Shown here: positions 11,012 to 22,699 of the stretch, piece by piece
Numbering within the stretch: position 1 is the first letter of the stretch
Layout of the letters: every line of letters starts with the position of its first letter
Assembly (NCBI GenBank): GCA_035771175.1
Contig: CM069603.1
Location: 23,846,286-23,910,285 of the forward strand
Reading direction: 5' to 3'
DNA length: 64,000 nucleotides
Origin: Paratinospora sagittata
Lineage: Eukaryota > Streptophyta > Magnoliopsida > Ranunculales > Menispermaceae
Position numbers and translations under genes: made by a program
Notes under the pieces: model-generated
What the model was told of the DNA's origin: nothing
The model's database searches: none
What the model saw: only the letters and a program-made list of their open reading frames with translations

Positions 11012-12726
11012 ACCACTAAAAGCATTCATCGTTCTATTCATGATATAGACATGGAAGATATGATAATTATTCCCTAGACATGCTTTCTAGGTCCAACAAA
11101 TATAAACAAAGTCATGCATTCACATTGATGCTTATTTTAGTAGCATGGGAGCAAATGAAAAATGAAATGTCCAATAGAATTATAAGAGAAGGAATAACGA
11201 ACCAAGATATTCCATAAGCAAGTAATTTGATCATAATCATGCATCACATTATTAAACATGACATACTATTATTATTCTCACACATGATTATAATCTCCTA
11301 AACCAACATCTCATGCGAGAATATTACATGTATATACAAGCACGAATCATGAAATAAAACCATTTTGATAACTATGATGATATGCATATGATGGGAGAAT
11401 GAAATCTACTCACAGTGATACCGTTCCAAACTAGTTCCCCGCATTGGGAATCTTCACCTCATTTGACCGTTTTCCTCACTTCCTCGCATTCATAGAATTA
11501 TTCTTAGTTCATCTCAACCATAAAATACACCCACACTTATTACATTCTAACAATATCATATACCATCTCAACTAGAATTCATTCCTTATTGTGCTGCGAT
11601 AATGATTCTCTTACCCATTTGTAGAGACAAAGGGCAGATGGAGTTCATTCATGGATTCTCTAACATTTCACTTGGGATTTATGTGTTTTCACACACTCAA
11701 GATCATTGAAGCATTCTTGGTCTCCATTTATTCAACATATCTTAAGGGTATCATCATCAAAAACCATTGTAGATGACCAAAGTGCCAATCCGGAAAACTT
11801 AACTCCAATTATTCATTAACCATGTAAACAAGTTCCCTTAGCATGATTCCATCTAATAAGGAAAACTCTCCAAAGAGAAACATAAAACTGAATCAAAACC
11901 TCAAAATTGAATCAAAATCTACATTGATTGCTTGAGGAACAAGCAATTTCTTAAAAATCCCCAAGTTACCATAAATCCATCCATTTCTGGCTCAAAACCA
12001 TGTTTAGGTTATTAAAGAATCATTAAAAACCCCATTAAAAATTCAAGGAACCCATTCCAACTCAAAATCCTAACAATAGTGTAGTAATTTATTTAACAAG
12101 AAATTCAAAAATCAAAAGAAATCCACCAAGGAAAGTGAGAGATTATACCTTCAATCTCTTAGATTTGGCGTTTAGAAGCTCTAAACCACCTTTTGGAACT
12201 CCTACGAATCTCCTAAGAGCACCCCCAATTCGCCCCTTAAAGGTTCTCTCCTTTAGAGAATGTTTGACAGATAAAAAATGAAGCCAAAATCAGGTTTATA
12301 TAGGACTTTGTACATGGAAACACGTTCCCTAGAAGCAAAAACGCATTTTCGGAATCACTGATAAAAAATGCTCTCGGGTGGTATTTGAGGAAAAGTGTTT
12401 CCTGTTAATGGAAACGCGTTTCCACTGTGTAACGCGTCTCAGCCAAAGAAACGCATTTCCCACCCTAGGGAACGTGTTTCTTCTCTTTTCCCTTGGGTTT
12501 TTGCATGTTTTTCTCTATTTTTCATCGTTTTCGAGTCCCGATACTTCAGGGATATTGTTTGCTACTAAAATTTGGTTTCTCTAAGGTTTTAAACACCTCA
12601 TTTAAAATTCATTTTAGTCCCTGAATCAGTAAATTTAGGGTTTCTATGGGTTCAAAGCCTCCAATTTCCTCAAGATATTAGGTATATGTTCGATACTTTG
12701 TCTTAATCCTTTAGCAGGGCGTCACA
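11012..12726 (-). mobile_element. Gypsy LTR G2
   Basis: The minus-strand 5' end is at 12726 (TGTGACGCCCTGCTAAAGG). A cluster of CGCGTTTCC/GGAAACACG palindrome-like motifs lies at 12310-12480, and a TATATAAA is at 12295-12302 on the minus strand. The 3' portion is cut at 11012 by the Athila-like LTR. The TGTGACGCCC start places it with plant Ty3/gypsy LTRs. No PBS or PPT is certain on either side. Confidence 0.6.
12295..12302 (-). promoter_or_regulatory. TATA box of gypsy LTR G2
   Basis: CCTATATAAACC on the minus strand, just downstream of the palindrome cluster, the same order as in the other LTRs here. Confidence 0.45.
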
Positions 12727-13479
12727 ATTAGTATCACTGGGAAGGGGGTCAATACCCTAGAATACCTTGGGGCAGCAAATAAGCTAGCTACCGAGAAGGA
12801 GACTCGGGACCTTAGTGCCTTGGAGGGTTAGGCAATCCCTAGCAGGAAGTTTAAAATGGATTAAGTTATCCACTAGCCTACCGACCTAACAGATACTGAG
12901 CTCATTGGCTTTGTACTAAAATAAAAATAAAAAAGGCTACTTGTGCACATAGTAGCTTGATACCCTCACAAGTTCGACACTTACAAAATGGTAACGACCT
13001 CATCGCTCTCAAAACGTTTTGGACAAGTCTATGACGGGTTAATTGGAAAACACTACCGACCTATGAGAAAGCCATGTTCATTTTATTTAGAAAAATCTCA
13101 TGAGACCTACTTGTGAACAAAATTGTTCGGTATGTTCATGAGTTCTCCGAGCTACCTGGGTGTTGAGGTATCAACATAGTACCCCTCCAAGCTCTTTGCA
13201 CTTATTAAAATTTGCCCACGACATGACACAAGAGATTGGTACATCACCTAGAGCTACCGACCACTTTCACTTTTTTGGCATGTTATACGTTGTGAAATAT
13301 CAATAGCAAACGAAAGGAAATGCATTTAGACCAGATCAAGAGAATGAAGAAACGTAAAAAATTTCTAAGTATTAAAAGCGAAGTTTAACAAGGCACAAAG
13401 GACACCAACAATACCAAACAATACATTAGCAAAGACTACAAACCACAAATGAGCATAAGACTTGGGAGACGCGTCCCGA
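12727..13479. other. Unclassified sequence
   Basis: Slightly more GC-rich than its surroundings, with repeated GAGCTACCGACC/CTACCGACC words. No open frame, LTR end or terminal inverted repeat was recognised. It may be untranslated or decayed sequence of the same element as the remnant at 13480-14440. Confidence 0.3.
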
Positions 13480-14440
13480 GCAGTTGCACATCCAACTATG
13501 GTTGATAAGCTTACCATTTCATCAACAACACGCGCTCACTTCTCCGAGCCCACATACACCTTCTGCATTGAGCTACCAACATATCGGTAGTTTCCTTTTC
13601 TGTAAGAGGTAGCTCGGCAAGTATCTCCCTTTCTACATCGTCATTTTCTTCCTTTCTGTCGATGCCCCTGAGGCCTGCCACACATCGAAGGCTTTGAAGA
13701 CCATTGTGCCGTCAAAGAAAGAGTCCAAGACAGCTCAGTAAACTGTTATAACCCTTTGGCACTCCAAGCCAATGTTATCCTCGAATTCGGTAGAGACCTA
13801 GAAGTCAACAACAACCTAGGCCTTCCCCTGCAACTTTTCAGACTGCAACAACTCTAGTTATGCCCAATTTAGCTCAGCTCAGAATCTTTCCTGCCCTGCT
13901 CAGACTCTATTGTAGCGAGCTAGGTCTGTAATTTGTCAATGTGAGCTCGGTAGCCTTCCCCAGCGGTATCATGTTGCTTGAACTCCTCATCGACAGGACG
14001 AAGGGTGAATATGAGTTGAGTTGCCACCTATAGAGCAAAAGAACATCAGTACCAAGCTAGTTTAAACAATGAAAAAAAGAAAAAAGGTGCAAGCCATAGG
14101 TCGTCACCTCTGTGGCCTTCATGAACACATCACTCAAGCTTTCAAAAACATTATCGTCTTTGCACAAGACGACTGAGGTAGTAAGAATACCGACCTCAAA
14201 GGCGTCAAGCTCCAAGTAGACACCACCGATCTGGTGGGTGACCAGGTGATTTACTTTTCTCAACTTCTTTCTTGGAAGCTACTCAGGTGGCCCAGTGGCC
14301 TTGGTCTTCGTCCTCTTCCTCCGCACCTCCTCGAAATGAAGAGATGGGGCATGCTGCTCAAAAGGCCGAGCAAGAGTATGGGTCTTCGAGGCCAATTTTT
14401 GCTTCACATGCTGCCCAGGGTTGTAGGGCCAATGACCCTT
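13480..14440 (-). pseudogene. Degenerate transposon-type coding remnant, coiled-coil region
   Basis: On the minus strand a readable frame from about 14430 contains a basic stretch (RRKRTKTK), then LRKVNHLVTHQIGG, LELDAFEVG and FMKATEVTTYGLHLF. It continues downstream after a stop as VDEEFKQHD..., a helix-forming segment. Several in-frame stops are present (14057 and others). The composition and layout recall the gag-like coiled-coil proteins of some plant retrotransposons, but I see no zinc knuckle and no enzymatic motif, so the family is not established. GC content is clearly higher than in the neighbouring LTRs, as expected for former coding sequence. It is cut at 14442/14443 by LTR E. Confidence 0.35.
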
Positions 14441-14442
14441 TA

Positions 14443-15803
14443 TGTTGGGATTTTGACGATTACAAACAACATGGATAACAATTCAACTAAATTGTTTCTA
14501 AGTCTTACAATTAGAACATCAAGATCACACCAAGACAAGTTGTAGCTGTGTCCAAGATCAAGCTCTAGACGTGAAGACAAATTTTCCTACGTAATGTATT
14601 TTTAGTTTGATCATAGGATGTAAGATCTCCTTTAGTATTTCTTAGCAAATTCTACTTTCAAATCTTCGAGTCTTCCAAAAATGATTTGATCTTTCACTTG
14701 ATTTCACATAAATGGTTGTCAAATGCTTTTAAACTTGCTCTTACCACTCTGAATGATTCAAATGTTTTTAATCATGTGTCAAAATGACTTTATGTCATTG
14801 GAGTTGTCCTTGATCTATAAAAAACATCAATTTTAAAGTAATCAAGGCCTCCAACGCGCTAGCAGTGTCTGGAAAATTTTCCAAGTCTCTGAAAATGTGA
14901 CCCAACGTGCTAGGACAGGGCCTATTGCCCATATTTCAAGTTGGGGCTCTTGGTCATTTTGGCCAACGTGCTAGCCAAAGCCCAAAAAATGCTTGGTCTC
15001 GGGTCTTTTACCAAACGCTTTGCTACAGTAAGGCCAGTGCGCTAGAGATCATGGGGACTAAAAATTTGGATTTTTGGGAAACCAGTCAGCGTGCTATAGG
15101 AGACTGTTAGGGCGAACAGACATTTCTGGGTTTCTTGAAAGCGATGTGTACGTTTTCTTTCCCCATTTGTGCTATGCCATTTTTTCATGATTCCTAACGT
15201 TCTTCTTCGTTTTTCTTTGGTTAAAAATCCATTTCTTTGACCAGCAAATTTGAATTTGATTTGTGTGGTTTCTTAGAGATTGAAACCCTAAATTTTTGTT
15301 TCTTCTGGTTCTTTTTAAAAACAAAGTTGTGTTCATCGCGAGACATAACCAAATACACGATTTTCAAGTTAGACTAATTTTCAAAAGTGTTCTAAGTGTT
15401 CCTCAACGATTTTTTCTACTTGAGCAAAAAAATTTTGAGATTCAAATAAAGGTTTCCAAAGGATTTTGAAGATTTTCCTCTTTTTAGCTGTGCTTCAAAC
15501 TTCATCTTCTTACTGAGAATGCTAGAGGTTATCAAAAGCACTTTGTGTAAGTTGTTTAAAAGTTCTTGGTAAGAGAACATATTCTCATTATACTTCATTT
15601 TCTATCATTCTACTAGTAAGATTGAGAGAGAGTGATTCGACTTTTGTAAAGGTAACTCACACCTGTGAAGTGAGCTTTGTAACCTGTTTAATCCTCACCC
15701 TCGAAGTAGGATCCTTACTAGGAGGTTTGGGAAAATCTTGATTAGGGAGATCAAGATGTGGATGTAGGCCTTGAGTGTCGAACCACATTACCTCACCCTT
15801 GCG
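14443..15803 (+). mobile_element. LTR E (copia/Sirevirus-like), 3' truncated
   Basis: Starts TGTTGGGATTTTGACGATTAC. It carries a motif array CAACGYGCTAG at about 14850-15105, a TATA-like CTATAAAAAAC (14815-14825) and the module GTGGATGTAGGCC...CGAACCACAT near 15757-15789. The last CAATTCACC...CCAACA part is missing because LTR F begins at 15804. The order of parts matches LTR F, of which it is a diverged relative. Confidence 0.7.
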
Positions 15804-16199
15804 TGTTTTGATGATTACAATCAACATTCCAATGTTTACTAATCAATTTGACTAAGTTGTTTCAATTCCATAATGATTAAATCATGAAAGTCAATAGAAA
15901 AGTAAAAGTCTAAGGTTGAAGTGAATTAAAGCAAAAGAAAGATCAAGATCAAATTCTATTATGTAATTTCTTAGATTCATTTAGGGTTGTAGAATTCTCC
16001 TTAGGTTGTTCAGCCAAAGCATTGCATGCATTCAAAATGTTTTAAATCATTCAAGTTTTTAAAGTTAAACTGGCTTCCAATTTAGTCAAACATTTGACTT
16101 TCATTCAAAATGATTCAAACACTTGCATGAACTTCAATTTAATTGAGTTCAAGTATGTTTAAATTTGATTTATTGAGAAAACATGTTTTGAACTTAGAA

Positions 16200-16560
16200 T
16201 TATCAAAGAAAAACATGTTTCAGTGTTCTGTCCATAGCAGAAACGTGTTCCCCTTAGGTAAAACGATTTTCTACTGATCCAAAGTGAATTTTTCACTTTG
16301 ACAGACAGAAACGCCTTTCTTTCACAGAAACGTGTTTCCACAATTTTGTCTAGAATGGCACTTTTCTGGAAACAGCCAGATAAATGTGTTTCCATTTAAG
16401 AAATGTGTTTCCTATATTTTTTACAGAATGGTGGTGATGGCACAGAAACACGTTTCCTGTCACAGAAACGTGTTTCCTTGTAAATTGGTAGAATGCCAAT
16501 TTTGCATATACTTTGAATAGAAACGTAGTTCCTCTTAGGAAAATGCGTTTCCTATTTTTT
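16200..16560 (+). repeat. Palindrome array of LTR F
   Basis: At least eight variants of GAAACGTGTTTCC / GGAAACACGTTTCC, each a near-perfect short palindrome with an ACGCGT or ACGTGT core, spaced 20-60 bp apart and ending just before the TATA box. Confidence 0.75.
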
Positions 16561-16573
16561 CGAGACTTTTGTC

Positions 16574-16581
16574 TATAAATA
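16574..16581 (+). promoter_or_regulatory. TATA box of LTR F
   Basis: TATAAATA in GTCTATAAATACATG, directly after the palindrome array. Confidence 0.6.
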
Positions 16582-17298
16582 CATGTCTTAGCTCATTGTG
16601 AGCAACTTTTGTAAAAAATTTAGAAGCTTGTGCATTTGAGCATTCTCTTCAATTTCAAAGCAAACAAGTTTCACAAGTTCAAGTGTTTGTTGATTTGAGA
16701 AAAAAGCTTTTGCTCTTCAAGTGTTCATCAATCTTTGAAGCCATCTTTGAATTTTTCTCTCTTGTTTTTGAAGAAATTTCTTGTGCTTTCATCTTCACTC
16801 TTTAAGAAGAACTTTTTGAGAGATTTCAAGCGTTCTAGAGTTTTTGACTTGGTGTTCTTCAACTTCATCTTTTTCAAGTCAAAAAACCGAAAAGGAACCT
16901 TTTATTGTAGGCCTGCACTTCATTTTCATAATCTTTGACTAAATTGATATAGGGAGGTATTCATTCTCTATTGTACTCAAATCTTGAGAGTTGTTTGGTA
17001 AGAACACTCTCTATCTTTGTAAACAATTTTTGTATTTGGAATTGGTTGGTTAGCTAATCGAAAAAGTTTTCGTAATTGGAAAATGATTTTTGTAACGGTT
17101 TGATCCACTCCCTTAAGTTGGATCAAGGTTAGTGGGGGTAGGCTTTGAGGAAGGCAAACCACTATAAATCATTGTGTCTAGTATTTACTTTCCTTACACT
17201 TTACTTTGCATTTTATCTTTGCCATTATTGTTGTTTAAGGTTTGCAAAAATCTACTAAGTCCAATTCACCCCCCTCTAGGATAGTCTGGGCCAACAAG

Positions 17299-17313
17299 TG
17301 GTATTGGAGCAGG
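17299..17313 (+). other. Primer-binding site of copia element F
   Basis: TGGTATTGGAGCAGG, two bases after the LTR end. It is a one- to two-base variant of the initiator tRNA-Met site TGGTATCAGAGC. Confidence 0.8.
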
Positions 17314-17350
17314 TTTTCGCCTAAAAGTTGTCTAACAATTTCTTTGAGTT

Positions 17351-19135
17351 ATGGCAGCGAATGATGGTGTTAATAGTTCATTCAAGGAAGGTTAATCCAC
17401 TCATCGACCACCATTGTTCGAGGGAGATAAATATCTCCATTGGAAGACTCATTTGAGCTTCTACATCAAAGCACAAGATATGGAAATGTGGGATGTTGTT
17501 ACAAATGGGTATGAACATCCCACAAAGGTAGAAAATGGTGTTGTCACGAGAAAGGAGAGATGTGAATGGCTTCCAAATATGAAGAAGAAAGAACAACTCA
17601 ACAATCAAGCCATCAACATCCTATTTTGTAGTTTGACTTCAAATGAGTTCAATAGAATTAGTGCGTGCAACATGGCTAAAGAGATTTGGGGCAAGCTTGA
17701 AGTGACTCATGAAGGAACAAATCAAGTCAAGGAGACAAAGCTTCATATGCTTGAAGAAGCATATGAAACATTCAAGATGAAGGAAGATTATTAATGAGAT
17801 GAAGAACTTAGGCAAAACGGATCCTCAAGAAAAGACGGTTGGTAAGTTCCTCTGAGGTTTGTCTAAGGAATGGGATCCAAAGGTCACAAATATTGAAGAG
17901 GCAAATAACTTAGGAAAATACACTTTCGATGAGTTATGTGGTTCGCTTATGGTGCACGAAATGAAGCTGAAAAGTCAGAACCTAATCACACGTAAGGAAG
18001 ATAACATGATCAAAAAGGACTTAGGCTCAAACACCAATGAAGAAGCTGAAGATACATCATTCGAAGCTGAGGCTACTGATGATGAAGTGGTTATGCTAAC
18101 AAGAAGGCCAATCTACTGAAGAAGAAAGGCAAGACTGAATTAATCTCAAAGTTCTATAACGGAAAGAAGTTCAGGGCAAAGCCGAACGAGTTGATATGCT
18201 TTAGATGCAACAAGTCATGCCACATGAAGAATGAATGCCTTAACAAAAGAAAGAATAACTTCAACTCGGAAAAGACAGATAAGAAGATCTTGAAAGCAAC
18301 ATGGGACGATTTGAGTTGAACTGAAAGTGAGTTGAACTCATAAGAGAAGGTTGTTATTTGTCTAATGGCGAATATCGAGGTAAAAGATTCATCTATTAAA
18401 AATTTTGATGATTATGATGATTTATATGATGAATCTGATTTTGATCTTGCTAAATGTGAACTTGATAAACAAATTAGGAAGAATTCAAAGCTCAAGAAGA
18501 GCGTAATGACCGCACTTGTGGAGATTGAGTATCAACAAGATGCATTCGATACTCTTCAAATAGATTATGAAATACTTAAGAAAGAGATAAATGCACTCAA
18601 AAAGAGTGTTGATGACCTAATTGAGGTAGTTAAAAAGTTTACAAACGGCCAAAAGGTATTTGACATGATGTTGGGAGCACAATGGTATGCTTTTGACAAA
18701 GCCAGTTTAGGTTACACACAAGGGTCAAAGCAAAAAAGTTATAATCATTTGTTGACCAAGAGATCTACTTGTCATTTTGTAATAGACAAGGTCATACCAT
18801 TGGTAGATACTTACTTAGATCAAAGAAGAAAGGCCAACTTGCATGGGTTGAAAAAGATGTTTTGAATGATGCTAACCTTGTAGGACCCAAGGCCATTTGG
18901 GTACCAAAATCAAAGGTTTTCTGTGTGGTGTAAGTTGGTACTCAAAAAGATGTGTGGTATCTTGATAACAACTGCTTGAGGCATATGACTGGTGATAAAT
19001 CTCATTTCTTGAGTATAGTCGGCAAAGATGGAAGAGTTGTTACCTTAGGGGAGAACAACAAAGGGAAGATCAACGACGTCAGAGTTGTGGGTAGCTATTC
19101 TTTAATTATGTACGATGTTTTATTTGTATGTGGTT
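17351..19135 (+). pseudogene. gag: Copia element F gag-protease, decayed
   Basis: The start ATG (MAANDG) follows the PBS by about 40 bp. The order matches Sirevirus-type copia gag: an N-terminal LFEGDKYLHWKTHL motif, then a UBN2-type gag domain with INILFCSLTSNEFNRI, IWGKLEVTHEGT and FDELCGSLMVHE. Next come an acidic linker, a zinc knuckle CFRCNKSCHMKNEC (about 18201-18242), a coiled coil (about 18365-18640) and the start of the protease, VWYLDNNCLRHMTGD. The usual catalytic DSG of the protease is DNN here, so the enzyme would be dead. Stops occur after the first 15 codons and near 17792, 18118 and 18320, with at least one frameshift. Coding similarity ends at about 19135, where the gypsy T LTR begins. 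The copia C element at 59.5-61.7 kb has the same layout and motifs. Confidence 0.85.
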
Positions 19136-21266
19136 TTGATTTTGTAGGTCCATGTCTGGTGCCAAAATGGGCAAGAGGATGTTAGAAACGCGTTTGGAGC
19201 ATGTTTTTACATAGGAATCGACCTATCATACATGAAATTCCATTGTGCATCGTGTACGTAGTGGTTAAGTGAAAATTTGATGTTCTGGACTAGAAGAAGC
19301 GCGCTCCTTAAGAGGAGAACCACGCTTCTTGCATGACCGAGAGTTACTTTTGTCAGTACATGATAGAAGCGCGCTTCTTAAGAGAGAAGCGTGCTCAATA
19401 ATCAGGCCGAGAGCTTATTTCTTCTCAGTAAAGGGAGAAGCGCGCTCCTTGATCAGGCCGAGAGCCGATTTCTTCTCAGTAAAGGGAGAAGCGTACTCCT
19501 CACGTTCTGTGTAGTTTTTTTAAAAATTTTTGAGGGCCAACCACCCCACTTGTAAACCCAAGTACGACCATTCCTTCTCATTTGCAACTTATTTTCTTAT
19601 TTTCTCAGCTAGAGAGAAGAAAGAAAAGGGGGGTTTTCAAGGAGATTAAGCTAGGGTTGGGATTTTGAGCTTCCAAGGTATGGATCCTCACCTCTTAACT
19701 TTTTAATCTTGCTTCCATGGTTGAGTAGCATTACATAGTTTGATTTGGGAGTGTTTGCTACTGTAAATTTTGGGTTTCCTACCTAGAGCTTGACTTAGGT
19801 CTTGCTTGTCACCTACGTGGTGTCCATTGAAGTCCTTGAACACACCCTAGTGTTAATTTTGATCAAGGCTTGGCTATGGTGGACGTATGCTCATTTATTT
19901 GGTCCAGCTATGAGGATTTTGGTTCTCATATTTTGGGGATGAGCTGGGATTTTATTTCTTAGGTTAGCATTGATGTATTTGTGGTTACGTAGGGCTGGAT
20001 TTGTTGTCTAATGGTTTAATTAGATTGAGAATGCATAGAATTGATGTGGGTTTGATCATAGACTTTGTAGTTGGCATTATTTTGGGTTGCATGTGATATA
20101 ATTGGGGGTTTTATGGCTTGAATGTGTTGTAATTGCTGGCGCATTGGTGCAGCCATGTTAGAGTTAAGTGTTGGCATGTAATTAGGGCTTAAATCATGAT
20201 TCTTGGCATAAGTATGAATTGTTATTGATGGATGTATGAACCTGAATTGTATGTAGGGTTTGTAGAAGATTCAAGTGCCCTAATTGTACCAATTAGGGGC
20301 TAATTACACGGTATTTATGTTGTTTTTCATTGATGGTTCAATGGTGGCATCCTAGTACTTATTTTCGTTTGAATTTGGATTGGATTGGCTAGTCTAGCCA
20401 ATTGACTGTGTATGGCATATAGATAGAAAATGATTTTTGGCATGATATATATGTATATGTATCACATTGGATTGTAAGCATGAAAGGTTTGGAAAAATCA
20501 CGGCAGGTCATCGACTTAAATTAAGTAAAGTATGGACAAGATGGGCGATGAGTTTGGGGAGTTAGTACCACGGGGTATGCACGAACACGGGGTGAGAGGA
20601 AAGTTCCAAAACATGAGTAAGGTGGGGTCCATGTGGCTTTATGGTGCGGCCGAGGCATGTCACGCTCACTATGTGGATGGTGGAAGTTGCATGGGTTTTA
20701 ATGAGAAATGAAATGCATTGGTTTTATATGCATTTGGACATTATCATGAGCATGTATTAGTATGTGAATGTGCACCATGTTATTGATTTGAAATGGAATC
20801 TTCTTTCATGCCATGGATTTGTTTATTATGCATATGTAGTTTCGCTTATGATTGTATATTTACTGAGCTAGTTGAAGCTCACCCCTCACCTTATTTCAGG
20901 TGTCGATCGTAAAGGAAAAGGGAAAGCTGATCTGTGAAGCGTTTTCCTAGTCCATTTGATGTAGGTGGCGTTTTCTTTTGGGATTTTGTTCTTTTGTTAT
21001 TTTGAGATGTACATATTGTAAATAACACTCATACTGAATATGTATCACCTAGACTCATGTGAGATCTCTGAGAGCATTTTGGGGTTGATTAATGTTGTAA
21101 TCTAGTTGATGATCTTCTATGGATTTATGTGGTTATGGTATTTGTGATTATTATTTGATTGGTTTATCTGGTTGTTTTGGGAGGCTAATAGGGTTCCAAT
21201 GTATTGTTGGCGGATACAGTTGGGATTTTGTGCCACTCATGAGGTCACACTGAGTGGGTCGTGAGA
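19136..21266 (+). mobile_element. Gypsy LTR T, 5' LTR
   Basis: Ends in GAGTGGGTCGTGAGA, the counterpart of GGGTCGTGACA in the inverted copy at 30077-31850, and is followed by a PBS and gypsy gag. The left boundary is uncertain: either about 19136 (end of copia similarity) or TGTTAGAAACGCG at 19183. Contents include an array of GAAGCGCGCTTC-like palindromes (19290-19500), then a long AT-rich part shared in inverted form with 30.1-31.85 kb. The chromovirus (Tekay/Del-like) assignment comes from the pol motifs that follow. Confidence 0.7.
19401..19502 (+). repeat. 51-bp tandem duplication in LTR T
   Basis: Two copies starting at 19401 and 19452 (ATCAGGCCGAGAG...GGGAGAAGCG), each containing one palindromic GCGCGCTCC-type motif, so copying the unit multiplies the palindrome. 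Confidence 0.7.
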
Positions 21267-21270
21267 GACT

Positions 21271-21285
21271 TGGTGTCAAAGCAAG
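21271..21285 (+). other. Primer-binding site of gypsy element T
   Basis: TGGTGTCAAAGCAAG, a mutated form of TGGTATCAGAGCAAG (initiator tRNA-Met), a few bases after the LTR end. Confidence 0.65.
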
Positions 21286-21411
21286 TGTTTAGGTTTAAAA
21301 ACCTTAAAAAGAATAAAAGACTTGTATGATATTATGTTTGCTTTTATCAGTATGATTATGGGTAGTTAGCTTAGGGTTAACAACTCCCATGGATTGTGAT
21401 CTATTATCAAT

Positions 21412-22650
21412 ATGATTGCGAATTTTAGATTTACAAAAAAGGGAATACAAGATCAACCCTGGACCCCAATGAGAGGTTTAGGTAGATTGAGGCCTTACTT
21501 GCGGAGCAACAGACTGCTCAGACCTAGATACAGCAGCAGCAGGCCGGGATATTTGAGTTACATACCCAGATGTAGGGCAATAGGCCACCACAGTAATGTG
21601 TTCCAGTAGAAGGAGAACACAGTAGTGTTGCCATGGCTAGACCAGCTAAGGTTCATGTTGTGATTCCTGTTGAGGTCGTAGGGACTGCGGAGCAGAGGGC
21701 CTAGATCGAGAGGTATGAGAAGGTCATGACGACCTTCAAGATCAGAGGCCGGACAGAGTTTGCTGGAGGCCTCCACCTTGAGACTGCTGACAGATGGCTC
21801 AAGAAGATGGAGACAATCTTTAGTAACATGCAGGCCACAGAGGGTCATAGAGTGAGATTAGCCAGATTCAAGCTGGTCGATAAGGTAGATGATTGGTGGA
21901 GGAGAATGGACCGCATGGCTGATGAGATTCAAACTTGGACCAGGTTCAAGGAGCTATTTTTTGAAGTGTTTTACCTAAGGTCTTAGAGAGACCAGAGACG
22001 AATTAAGTTTATGCACCTGACTCAAGGTAGCATGACGGAGATGGAGTATGAGTAGGAGTTTTACCGATTGGCTCTTTTTGCTCCTAAGATGGTATCGACC
22101 AATGAGCTCCGTATGCAGAGGATTAAGAGGATGGATTCAATAATCGCATCTATGAAGGGTTAGCTTTAGCATGTGTGCGGACTTATGCTCAGGCAATGAG
22201 GCAGGTTGCCAATTTTGAGACAGCACAGGCTAACGCTAGGATGAGGAAGGCTGCCGCTGGGGAAACTATTACAGTGCCATCAGGGCAGACTGTGCCGTCA
22301 GTGTAGAAGCAACCCACAGATTCAGGTAGTCAGTATTATGGGAAGAAGAAATCCAGATACCAAAAGAAGGCCAAATATAGTGGTTAGGGCAGTGAGATGG
22401 AAGCACCTGCAGCCTCAGCTCATGTAGCGTCAGCATCACCAACATAGTCAATTGTGGTAGGTAGAGGGGTACAAGTAGCGGGTAGGTCACAATAGCAGCA
22501 GAGTGGAGCAGTGTCTCATGCTACATCATTCACTCCTCGATCAGCGAAGCCTCCACTCACATGTTTTAGATGTGGGATGATGGGACACAAGGCTTTTCAG
22601 TGTCCACAGTCTGTACTTCATTAACCTCAAGTTGTTCAGGGTAGTAGGGC
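21412..22650 (+). pseudogene. gag: Gypsy element T gag
   Basis: Readable in pieces. A retrotransposon gag domain with FAGGLHLETADRWLKKMETI and LVDKVDDWWRRM is at 21726-21986, followed by a further gag part (MTEMEYE, FYRLALFAPKMV) after a stop. The Ala/Gln-rich linker follows, then a zinc knuckle CFRCGMMGHKAFQC at about 22561-22605 that fits CX2CX4HX4C. The segment WWRR and the spacing are typical of plant chromovirus gag. Multiple stops (for example 21984-21986 and the TAG codons at 22050-22500) and frameshifts make it non-functional. It is preceded by LTR T and its PBS and continues into protease. Confidence 0.8.
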
Positions 22651-22699
22651 TGCAGCGGGGACCAGAGAGCATGCACAGGCTGTGACTGAACCGGACCCA

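Larger units (their letters stand above)
15804..17296 (+). mobile_element. LTR F, 5' LTR of copia element F
   Basis: Starts TGTTTTGATGATTAC and ends CTGGGCCAACA; 1,493 bp. An array of GGAAACGCGTTTCC-like palindromes occupies 16200-16560, followed by the TATA box, then the GTAGGC...GCAAACCACTATAAAT module (about 17129-17167) and the CAATTCACCCCCCTC end. A PBS and gag follow directly, so this is the 5' LTR. The 3' LTR is not in the window; the element was cut by the gypsy T insertion near 19.14 kb. Confidence 0.85.

Noticed and set aside
14234..14545. Plus-strand ORF of 103 codons
   Set aside because: It runs antisense to the coding remnant and crosses into LTR E at 14443, so it is a chance frame.
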